Below are positions 1-8,569 of a DNA stretch of 14,275 nt, one piece after another. Below the pieces are notes generated by a model that did not search any database, was not told the DNA's origin, and was given only the letters and a program-made list of their open reading frames with translations. Each line of letters begins with the position of its first letter. Position 1 is the stretch's first letter. Source of the DNA: Hypholoma sublateritium FD-334 SS-4. Taxonomy: Eukaryota > Basidiomycota > Agaricomycetes > Agaricales > Strophariaceae. The stretch is from positions 476,587 to 490,861 of the forward strand of contig KN817536.1 of assembly GCA_000827495.1 (NCBI GenBank), read 5' to 3'. A program made the position numbers and the translations under genes.

Positions 1-194
1 ATACTGATATTTTAAGATTCCTGCTTGGAACATCCATTAGGAGACTCCCCACACAGTTAGCCATTCTCTGTAGTATGTGGGGGGCTATATAATCATTGTA
101 CTTAACCATTTTACACACTGTATTGGCTCCAGTAGTTCAGTTACTGACAAGGTAAATTGATATTTACATGGGATCCTGTTTCCGATTATCAATA

Positions 195-640
195 AATAAC
201 TCTGTGGAATATAATCCGTTCTTCATGCGGTTTTTTGCAGTAAATAGGTCTAATTAATACCTTTCTATTGAATATCTTACCGATAAAATCCGAGAAGAAT
301 TGACCACAGTACAGGCATGTCAGTAAACATGTATTGCTGTGCAACTTCCTTGGTCAATAACTTTGTAACAAATAATGCTGTAAGCATGANACCTTTTGGG
401 GTGGATAGCCCTAATAAAGGCCTTTCCAACGCATATTTTACCGAAAGATTCCGAGAAGAATTGACTATGAAACAGTCAAGTCAGTGTACATGTATTGCTG
501 TCAAACTACCTTAGTCAATAACCTTATCAATAATAATGCTGTTTGTATNACACCTTTTGTGGCGGATAGCCCTAATCAAGGCCTTTAAAACGCATATTTT
601 ACCGAAAAAAACCGAGCAAAACCGAGCATNTCATAGGCNA
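195..640. repeat. 161-bp tandem repeat, about 2.5 copies
   Basis: Matching words recur at exactly 161-bp spacing: TTACCGA at about 277, 438 and 599, CCGAGAAGAATTGAC at 290 and 451, and AATAATGCTGT at 371 and 532. The first copy is more diverged (its left edge, near 195, is approximate) and the third breaks off near 640. Four ambiguous bases (390, 549, 630, 639) fall inside this array, which suggests assembly collapse or unresolved copy differences. Short open frames here contain ambiguous residues and look non-coding. I see nothing recognisable in bases 1-194. Confidence 0.8.
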
Positions 641-669
641 TGTATTGACATACACAAGATGTTTTTGCA

Positions 670-993
670 AAGTCAAATGTGCTTCGGTAATTCTCGGCCC
701 CCCCCCAGCCAACATTACATCATTTGCACCAAGTTAAATGTGCTTTGGCACATCTCGGAGTTTTAATGGAAATAGTATATTGTGTGCAGTAAGTTAAGCA
801 TTCTTTAGTAATTCTCGGTCTTCCACTGCAACCAATATCACATTATTTGTACCAAGTTAAATGTGCTTCGGAAATTCTCGGGGGCCCATTAGAGTCAAGT
901 TTACATTGTATGCACCAAGTTTAATGTTGTTCAGATATTCTCGGGCATCTGCTGGAGGCAATATTACATTGTTATTGCACAATTCTTTGTGCT
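670..993. repeat. About 61-bp tandem repeat, five units
   Basis: Units start with an AAGTTAAATGTGCTTCGG-like word followed by a variant of TTCTCGG, at about 670, 731, 791, 854 and 917, and a degenerate sixth start lies near 981. Spacing is 60-64 bp. Unit starts are well conserved and unit ends are variable. The array runs directly into the 37-bp array that follows. Confidence 0.8.
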
Positions 994-1326
994 TCGCACC
1001 TGAATGATTTTGCTTCGCATGCAAAACACTTTGCACCCAAGCCATATTTTCTTGGTACCAAAGTACCTCGCACCCGAGCCATATTGTCTCGCAACCGAAG
1101 TACTTCGCACCCGAACTATTTTGCTTCGCATGCGAAACACTTCGCACCCGAGCCATATTGTCTCGCAACCGAAGTACTTCGCACCCAAGCTATTTTGCTT
1201 TGCAACTGAAGTATCTCGCACCCGAGCCATATTGTCTCGCAACCGAAGTACGTTGCACCCGAGCTATTTTGTCTCGGAACCGAAGCACTTCGGGTCCGAG
1301 ACAGATTTCTTTGCATGTGAAGTACC
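994..1326. repeat. 37-bp tandem repeat, nine units without indels
   Basis: Units begin TCGCACCCGAG or a close variant at 994, 1031, 1068, 1105, 1142, 1179, 1216, 1253 and 1290, always exactly 37 bp apart. Two unit types partly alternate: one contains GCCATATTGTCTCGCAACC, the other CTATTTTGCTTCGCATGCG, giving a partial 74-bp higher-order period. Unit junctions form the perfect 12-bp palindrome CGAAGTACTTCG, and the second type carries TTCGCATGCGAA, also a perfect palindrome. Because 37 is not a multiple of three and the unit lacks stops in several frames, long open frames appear on both strands. These are artefacts of the repeat. Confidence 0.93.
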
Positions 1327-4300
1327 CTAAACATGTCCCGAGGTTGTCAAGGTTGCACAACAGAAGTCCATATTTAGTAATAAATTTTCAAAAAGGGACC
1401 TCCGAACAAATCCATCATTTACCAAAAGGGGCACCCGAGATGTGCTCGGATGTGCAAATGAGGCATGTGAACAGGACTCGGTGACCAAGTCAGGTCATTT
1501 GGAAAAAAATGGCCCATTATGTACATGACATTGTTTGTTCCCATTGCCCCTGTTACTGATGTGACATATGTTGGTTGCCATTGATGGCAACTGTCACCAT
1601 TAATGATGGGACATTGTAGATCACTGATGAGTCATTATATACTATATTGGGTAACTATCCTATGTGAATTCAGACCCATATTAAAAGTAAAACGGTTCAT
1701 CAAGATATGGGCCTACCAGTGTACCAGAAAAAAGAGAATCATTCTGTTGAATCTCGTATCTGGCTGACCGGGTGACAATATCCCCAGGGTTTTGTAGACA
1801 CGCGCGAGGCAAGTGGTGAGCAATGAAAGTTGAACAGTCAACGTAGAGTTCTGGAGCCCGGCGCCGGGGCAGCGAACGTCATGACACGTGGCATGACCCA
1901 ACACTACCCGTGACTCCTGGACAGCTCGGACCTTGACAGAAACTTGTTGAGTACCCTATCCCGCTGACCGGGCGAGAATTTTGATGGAACATTTCTTTGG
2001 TGAGCCCGCAGCTTGGATCAAAGGCTCTATACAGCGCTGATCTTTTCATTAGTTTTCACCATTCTCTGTAAACGCAGCGCGTAGGCTGCCGTCCGACTGC
2101 CATTTTTCCTCGTGTCGTCCTTCTACAGTGTTTGCCATGGGATCTCCTGGGCGCGCCTAAGTTCCCTTGACTCATGAAGATTTCTTCATAAGTTAGATAC
2201 CCTGTACTCCCGGCTTAAACTGCATTTTCTGGACAGCTGGCCAAGAAGCGACGCCGCCAGCATATCTCCATGAGGGATTCCTCACAAGTCAGATACTCCG
2301 ATGTCTTCAGCAACAATTGCAACCTGCGTACCCTTCTGAATTCCTCCTTAAATTCTTTCNTCGCCCAGTAGGAAATAGCTACGCGCTGGTCTGCTCTCTC
2401 ATTATCACGAATCGGATCCCAAAGTCTGCAAAAACTCAGGGATGTCGTAATCCGCTCAGTAGGCTACGACGTCCAACAAGCTGGTGAATGCAGTTCAGGC
2501 AGAAGAGCCCCTAATAAATCCGACCGCCACCAGCACATCTGCAGTCAGGCCCCTGTTTCCGCTTACGTATTTTGCCCACATTGTACTGCTCGCGCTGATT
2601 ACGACGCTGCATCGCTCTCTCCCGCATTTTGTGGTTGCGCCGGTGAAGCTCACAGCGACATGCGTATCAGGTCCGATGGTGGTATAGGATGGGGCTATGA
2701 GCATCAGCGACGTCGATGTTTTGCGCCTTTCGCCTTTCTGCTGCTCAAGTTTGATGCAATTTCCTGCAAAGGCCTTCGTGCATTTTGTTTCTTTGATTCG
2801 GTCCATAGCCAAAAAGCTAATACACTTGCTCTGGCTCTAGCATTCATTTACCGCGAAACCAATGCCATATTGTTCCCATGCCGCCCATCGTTGTCAAATC
2901 ACCCTCCCTAGTCCTACACCAGGTTCCTTCCGCGATCAAGAAGGTCCTCGCTGGCCATCGCACTGGTCAGCCCTTCCTCCATCTCGCCACTGAACGACGG
3001 CTGCTCCCTAGCTGAGGTCAACCGCCTGCGTACAGAGCATACGAGCCTGGAGTTCGGGGACAATAGCGGGCGGCGCTGTCGCTCATTTAGTCGATGCATA
3101 CCTGGGTCTCAATGGCCACCGTCCTTATTCTCGCCCACTGCCAACATGTCTCTTGTCGATCACATCATTCAGCATGGGAAAAGTGCCCATGGGCTCCCTC
3201 GAAAAACTCCACATCGTCATTCTGCGTGTGTGAAATTGTCCCCTCCTTTCCTCCAGACCTTGGTAGGTCCGATTTCTCTCATCAGGGGCAGCATCCACTT
3301 AAATTTTATGATGTCTAGACAACTCATATTTTAAACAAAACGACTCTACTCTCACCCAAGGCATGCTCATCGACCGTCCGTCATGCTCTCCGTTCTAGGC
3401 ATGTGCTGCTTTTTCACAAGGCATCATGGGAGCGCGGCCTGCCTGCCACCGCGCTGCTTGTTGCCTCTGCACTTCGTCAGGTGTGTGGGGCATCAAGCAG
3501 CGTGGCATCAGCCGGTTCGCCCTCGCATCCCTTCTCCGTACCCTGCCCATCTGATGTGCTTTCCTTGCTTAGGGCCTGGGGTAGATCGGGCTATGAAGTG
3601 CAACAGGGCAGCTCCTCTCTTCATCATAGGGTGTTCGCCCTTGCCTCCATCAAAAGCAAAAGCAACCCAAGCTCCTATGGTTCATGAGGATTCCTCGCTA
3701 GTCAGACGCCCTTCCTCCAGCTCGCACCTAAACAATGCCTACACTTGAGTCACAAAAGGCCACGGAGTACAAATCTGTGCTTGATCAGATCGCGCTCCTT
3801 GCGCACGGCCGCATCGCCTACGCACAGAGTATATAAATCTGGCGCTCTGAGACAATATTCGGCGGCGCTTCGAGGTGCCGCCGTCGCTTGCTTGGCGAAA
3901 AAGAGACAAGGTACGTGTTGCTATCCTCTCGAAATCTACTGGGTCATAACGCGCGTACAGTTTTTCCGGTAAATGGTATATGAAACTCTGCAGTGGATAG
4001 AGAGGTAGAGAGGCTTTACTTGGCATTCCACATGTAAATAATTTGTGGAAACAGAGAGGCAGCCTCTATGCACCCATCAGGTGCTGTCTGCGCTCTGGAT
4101 ATCTGATGGCGCTCATTCTTTCATAGTAGAAGCCCGTTTCTTAGTGTAGTTGAAAAGCAATGATTGCATTTCAGCTTTTGAGCCCTTCCGGACGCGTACA
4201 TGCTGCCTTGCCTCCGAGCGCTTCTACACGCAGGAGCAGTAGAGCAAGCCCTAAATCAGCGCCAAGAAATCACGAGCTGCCATGGACATGGAGGAAGTCG

Positions 4301-4820
4301 AAGGAACGCACGACGGGGAAGTCACGGAGACCATGGACCGTTTCAGCACCGGCTGTCATTACTGAGCTGGAAGGCACCGCTATTCAACCCTGAGCCAGCC
4401 CTAGATCGGCACGGGTGTAGTAGAAAAACAAGATAAGTAGGAAAACGAGCTGGCCATAAATCATGTGTCTGCTGTACGTTGCTGTCTGCCATATAACTAA
4501 ATATTTCTGGCCGTCTGACACAAATTTTTTGGAATGCCAGCTTACCTAGAGAGTCGTCAGACAGTAGAAATCGCCCTACAGAAAACTGTATATGTTAGTA
4601 TATAACCCGAGGAATCACGCAAATGATCTCAAGTGGAACTTCAGTCTGGCGGATGTTGCTGGATCTACTTCGGGCTGCTTTTCGTTGCTTTCGCCGTTAC
4701 GTTCCTCCCCCTTCATTCATCGTACACGTATTCCCACATCTGCATACTAACGTTACACTGATCAGAACAATTCACATTCGGGACAATAAGCTTTCATCTT
4801 CATCAGGAAACAATTAAATT
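1327..4820. other. Long stretch with no supportable gene
   Basis: Both strands hold only short open frames with no domain I recognise and no convincing exon chain. Minor structure is present. A roughly 39-bp imperfect direct repeat is spaced exactly 200 bp (about 1741 and 1941) and shares GCTGACCGGG. An 8-bp-stem inverted repeat lies at 1574-1591. A diverged motif of the type CATGAGGATTCCTC...GTCAGA occurs near 2173, 2269 and 3683, with a partial relative near 2969. One ambiguous base is at 2360. A 46-codon frame from 2878 and a frame-shifted continuation near 3015 read like decayed coding sequence, but I cannot assign them. The stretch may be eroded retroelement or gene remains. Confidence 0.5.
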
Positions 4821-4824
4821 CCCA

Positions 4825-4983
4825 GTAGGTAGCACTTAATCTCCGTAGATAGTGTAGACAATGCGTACCTCTTTGTAGTGCCTGGTAGTGCGATGGGAAA
4901 TCTGTTCATTGACATTTGCATCAGTAGACCTATAGGTGGCTGTGCCATACATCAGTAGACATAGGTAGGCATCGAGAAGGTAG
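4825..4983 (+). repeat. Cluster of GTAG words, candidate left subterminal repeats of a transposon
   Basis: GTAG occurs nine times in 159 bp (4825, 4845, 4854, 4875, 4885, 4924, 4954, 4965, 4980), often extended to CAGTAGRC or GGTAGG. Its complement CTAC does not occur in the interval. Chance would give fewer than one. The cluster lies about 100 bp beyond the stop codon of the minus-strand coiled-coil gene. The inverted counterpart lies at 13902-14079. Clustered short repeats just inside the ends are typical of CACTA-group elements, where they bind an element-encoded protein. That role here is inferred. Confidence 0.6.
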
Positions 4984-5084
4984 ATTATAATTCAGAACTT
5001 GCATTCGAGAAGGCTTATCAATGAAGATCAGATACGAGGAAACATGTTGATTGAGCAACTTTTAGAAGACATTGAGATGACAGA

Positions 5085-6106
5085 CTATTTCTGCACCGTA
5101 TCTGACACGAGCTTGACAACATGTTTGTGGACAGTGATCAGCGACCTATCAATGACGTCGAGCTCCTTAAGGACACTCCGCGTTTCCTCGCGTTCAACTG
5201 CCCAAGCCTGCTTCGATGCATTATTCTCCTTCTCTAATTTTTCCAACTTCCTTTGGTCCCTGCGGCAAGTCGAGTCCAAGTCGTTGTACGCCTTCAGTAG
5301 CCTCGTCTTCTCATTGTTGTCGGCAGTGCGCCCAGCCTTGAGGGTCTTGATTTCCTTGCGCATTGCCTTCATGGCGAGGCGGTCCTTGCGACGGATCTCA
5401 CGAACGCTTGTGAGAAGGTGCTGGATGTTGAATACAAGCTGGTTCAATGGGTCCGGTTGCTCAAAAAGCAGTCCGTCAGTTTCGTTACCAGATTCCGTTT
5501 CCTCGTCGTCGTCGTTGGCAGGAGGCTGCGACTGGTCCAAGTTTGAATTGACAGAGGTGTTGGCAGAGGTGTCAGCAGCCGACGCGTTGCTCTGAGTGAA
5601 ATATCAGCAACATCAAGATGCTGTAAAAAGCATGGCTTACCAACGCAGATGAATCAGCCTTTTGGATGTCTTCCGGCACCGACCAATCGAGGTGGTCTAG
5701 AGCAGCCTGCATGAAGGCCTGGCTCTGGCTGTCTTGAGTTTTGACCATCTGGGACTCTTCTTCCTTGAACAGAGTGTTTGGCTCCTGTGGCATCTGGGGT
5801 ACAGATCTGAAAATGGGATTGAATTGGTACACAAATGAACGGTGAAAAAGGTACTCACTGATCATGCTCAACGTCATCGTCTTCAGCCACGACCTGGCGT
5901 CCTCCTTTACGCGCTCCCTGCAAGCTTGAAATCTTCTTCCTGGGGCTAGCACTCATGAACACGCGGTGAGCTCGAGAGCGCATAAGCAGGGCAGGGCCTG
6001 GGGCCAAAGCTGTAGGCAGGTTCGGCGATGGGGTGCTCAAGTCCGACTCGCGTTGGCCACGGACGGACGACTTCCCATAATATTTATGACCGTTATTGGG
6101 GCCCAT
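5085..6106 (-). CDS. Coiled-coil acidic protein, three exons, unknown function
   Basis: I do not recognise the family. A three-exon model reads through cleanly: exons 6106-5859, 5806-5641 and 5591-5085, with introns of 52 and 49 bp (donors GTGAGT and GTAAGC, acceptors TTTTCAG and CTCAG) and frame kept at both joins. The product is 306 residues. It begins with a low-complexity Ser/Pro-rich part. A basic stretch SPRKK lies near residue 53 and an acidic patch EDDDVE near 77. A second acidic patch, DDDEE, lies near 165. A long charged, heptad-like coiled coil at about 187-290 contains AMKAMRKEIKTLK and RKLEKLEKENN. There is no signal peptide or membrane segment, so a nuclear or cytoplasmic protein with self-association is likely. 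The ATG at 6106 is the first in frame; the ATG at 5956 (MSASPRKK, residue 51) is an alternative. Its position between the GTAG cluster and a Plavaka transposase suggests it may be an accessory gene of the same element, but it could be an unrelated host gene. Confidence 0.72.
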
Positions 6107-6611
6107 AATCTTTGCGAGCAAAATGTGGTGGCGATCCAACGATGTGGTGGTTAGGAAGAAGGAGGGATGTCCGCTATTTTTTTAGAGTTTAAAAACTTAT
6201 TTTATGGAGGAGGCGGATCAAGCTCACCAGTATTGAAGAGGGTGATGCCGCTGGAGGCACCAAGGATGCTGCAGTTGTAGAAAGACAGATACTGCTCATT
6301 ATAATGAAATCTTGCAGAGGAAGTTTCGCGTCCAGAGGCGGTATAGGTGATAGGCGAGAAGGTGGCAGGTGCGACGTCCAACAGTTGGTTTAATATCGAA
6401 CACACTGGTCTCCGCAGAGTTTGAAACCACTGCCAAGTTTGTCCTCGGCAACAATTGGGTCTGGGCCTTGCCCTGACCTTGTCCTCCACCCACCAATCCG
6501 TTCCACCCCCACTCGTTGCTCTTCTGTCGCTGCTCCAGCGGGGCTTGTCTATGTCGAGACCAGCACACAGCCGCAGCACAGCCTCGCCATCCACGTCACG
6601 GCCGTAACGAC
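6107..6611. other. Upstream region of the coiled-coil gene, no gene seen
   Basis: This interval should hold the promoter of the minus-strand coiled-coil gene. I see no clear TATA box in a convincing place. Open frames on both strands lack conserved features, and an AT-rich patch lies near 6175-6205. Confidence 0.4.
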
Positions 6612-6920
6612 ATGTCCTCACACGACCCGCTCCGAGTCAACAAACGCCACCGCAGCTACGCCTACTCGAAACTCCCCGCCGCCACAACCCAACGCCAACG
6701 TGAAAGAGGAGTTCACCCCTGTGCAGTCGTCTGCGACGGAAGTCACGTGCCGTCCCGCCTCCGCCATCCAGATTCCTTGCACGACGGCTCTGACACGTCC
6801 TCACACGACCCGCTCCAAGTCAACAAACGCCACCGCAGCTACGCCTACTCGAAACTCCCGCGACGGAAGTCGCGTGCCGTCCCGCCTCCGCCATCCAGAT
6901 TCCATGCACGACGGCTCGAC
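6612..6920. repeat. GC-rich direct duplication (A-B-A-B pattern)
   Basis: Block A, starting GTCCTCACACGACCCGCTCC, occurs at about 6614-6676 and 6797-6859 (183 bp apart) with near identity. Block B, starting GCGACGGAAGT, occurs at about 6733-6792 and 6860-6918 (127 bp apart). A 56-bp spacer separates A and B in the first copy and is missing in the second, so this is a tandem duplication with one internal deletion. The repeats lengthen a plus-strand open frame that has no recognisable protein features. Confidence 0.85.
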
Positions 6921-6952
6921 AAAAGGCGGCCCGCCGACTCACGAAGTCAGTC
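6912..6952. repeat. 41-bp direct repeat C, left copy
   Basis: This segment, starting CGGCTCGACA and ending CGAAGTCAGTC, matches 7997-8037 at 36 of 41 positions without gaps. The two copies lie on either side of the small inverted-repeat element at 6966-7838. Confidence 0.8.
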
Positions 6953-6965
6953 GCTCACCAGTATC

Positions 6966-7838
6966 CACTGTACTCATACATGAAGTATGGGCAGTTGCCA
7001 TTTTATGTTGATGCATCCCCAGGGGCAACTTCCCAAGGCCTCTGGCAGAGGCATTTGGGGGGTGTTTTGGTCCTACAACGTAGACTACGTAGCCTGCGTT
7101 GCAAGGCTGTACTTGTTTGTTTGCACATTGATGTGCATCAAAAGCCAATGTGTGACCTCCTGCTTGCCTCTATTTACATTTTGGCAGCTCACTCATATCA
7201 TATTCTGGCCTCAAATCCAAACAAATGTAAATAATAGCCATCAGCCCAGGCCTAGCATGGGAATAACACCCAGGCCCAAAATGGAAGGCCAAGCTGGACT
7301 TTGCCAAATCCAGCCCAAGTCCATCTTTTGGGCAGCAGCACATGAGATTGCAAAGTCATCTAATCTAGTTGATATCTACCTAATAAAAGGCCCTTATTTT
7401 AATGTTTTGTGCACAGACCACTAAATTTCTTTCCGTATATGGATAGTTTATGAATTTTAGAGAATTATAAAAATTATTTGATAATTTTCTGAGGGGGTCA
7501 AATTTGCAAATAGGCAGCCATTCAAAAATTCATTTTGCATTTTGCCAAATAAGGAAGACACCTATAGTGATGATTTTGGTATATTTGGATAGCTCTGAAT
7601 TTTCTACTAATTTAGCAATTTTTTTCTCATTTTTCTATTTTTAGACCAGCTTATGTAAAATATAACTCCTACATTTGGAAGCCATGGGCAGTTGGCTAGA
7701 CCATGCATGGGGGGCAGGCCCTTGGGCAACTGCCCTGTGATGCATCACTGGGCAACTACCCAAGCCTTTGGGCAGTTGCCCCTGGGGATGCATCAACATA
7801 GTTAGGCAACTGCCCATACTTCATGTATAATTACAGCG
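6966..7838. mobile_element. 873-bp non-autonomous transposon (MITE-like) with 65-bp terminal inverted repeats
   Basis: The first 65 bp (6966-7030) and the reverse complement of the last 65 bp (7774-7838) align without gaps with about 7 mismatches. The ends start CACTG and CGCTG, followed by a shared TACATGAAGTATGGGCAG block. The motif GGGCARTTGCCC or a close variant, nearly palindromic, recurs about seven times near both ends (around 6989, 7022, 7686, 7723, 7750, 7770, 7804). The interior, about 7200-7680, is AT-rich and encodes no transposase, so the element would depend on a transposase made elsewhere. Weaker similarity continues 10-15 bp outside the chosen ends, so the true termini and class are uncertain. 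No clear target duplication was found: flanking triplets are ATC and ACC. CACTG-like ends hint at a CACTA-group element, and a TA-target element starting at CATGAAG is possible. Confidence 0.85.
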
Positions 7839-7897
7839 ACCATTGTTGAGTCGCTGCCTCCTAAGTTTCACACCCGGAACTGGGCGCAGGGCTAGCA

Positions 7898-8220
7898 CCC
7901 GTGGGTTGACTTACTTCCGTCGCCGCATGCCCCGCTCATTTTATTGCAGACACGCACCCGTCTCTTAGCGCGCACGTCCCGTATCGCGCCGCTCCTCGGC
8001 TCGACAACAGGCAGCCAGCCCACTCGCGAAGTCAGTCTGAATCTCTGACACCCGTGGATTACTCAATACTCCCCGCACGCCCCGCTCATTTTATCGCAGA
8101 CAGACACCCGTTCCGCAGTGCGCATACCGCATCCATCCACCGCAGCCCTGGCTCTGCTGAGCGGGTGACTATTTTATCGCAGACAGGCATCCGTCCCGCA
8201 GTGCGCAACGCGCACGTATG
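7898..8220. repeat. Three direct repeats of a GC-rich unit (block D), including C right copy
   Basis: The unit CCCCGCTCATTTTATYGCAG followed by ACACCCGT-like and GCGCACGT-like words occurs at about 7898-7981, 8050-8131 and, truncated, 8168-8219, roughly 120-150 bp apart. The first two copies also share ACCCGTGGRTT just upstream. The right copy of the 41-bp C repeat (7997-8037) sits between the first two. Together with blocks A and B on the other side of the small transposon, this makes a repeat-dense spacer between the coiled-coil gene and the transposase gene. Confidence 0.75.
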
Positions 8221-8569
8221 CTGTGATGCCGCAGAGCGAGAGGGATGGGTGCTATCCCCAGGACGCCAGGACCCGCTCAGAAAACTGCGAGATCTGGATG
8301 CCAGCACGCAAACCGCGATCTGGACTCCGCGCCGACGAGAAAAAGAAGTACGTGGCTCTTTCCTCTGTCACTGCTCTTTAATAACATGAATACGTAGCGT
8401 ACGTCCGTCAATGCTCATTCACCGCAGTGTGTGTTGGACCATTCGTCGCGTCCAGGCGTTCCTGGACTCGCTGCTGCTTTGTGCGCGACTCCGCGTGGAC
8501 TCGGTTCCCCGTTCAGTGTCCAGCAGGCCGGTGCGAAGGAAAACGTACATCAATATTTTTTTGTGGCAG
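8221..8569. other. Region downstream of the transposase stop, no gene seen
   Basis: This holds the 3' flank of the minus-strand transposase gene. Short open frames on both strands have no recognisable features. A repeated word GATCTGGA occurs near 8290 and again near 8320. Confidence 0.4.

Noticed and set aside
994..1326. Possible CRISPR array from regular spacing
   Set aside because: Units are contiguous with no unique spacers, the unit varies, there are no cas genes, and the DNA is fungal.
857..1484. Several overlapping open frames on both strands
   Set aside because: They lie mostly in the 61-bp and 37-bp tandem repeats. The peptides are repeat artefacts in shifted frames, without start context or domains.
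2495..2812. 105-codon minus-strand open frame
   Set aside because: No recognisable features, and overlapping plus-strand frames are equally long.
3383..3748. 121-codon plus-strand open frame
   Set aside because: Cys/Pro-rich low-quality peptide, overlapped by another frame of similar length. No splice chain or domain supports it.
4999..5595. 198-codon plus-strand open frame
   Set aside because: It is antisense to the spliced coiled-coil gene, whose introns and protein pattern are more convincing. The Ser/Leu-rich peptide is what antisense of a charged coiled coil gives.
6421..7011. 196-codon plus-strand Thr/Ser/Pro-rich open frame
   Set aside because: It is made of the duplicated GC-rich blocks and runs into the small transposon's inverted repeat. 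It shows no conserved features.
6987..7424. 145-codon open frame inside the small transposon
   Set aside because: It starts within the terminal inverted repeat, has no domain, and ends in the AT-rich middle of a non-autonomous element.
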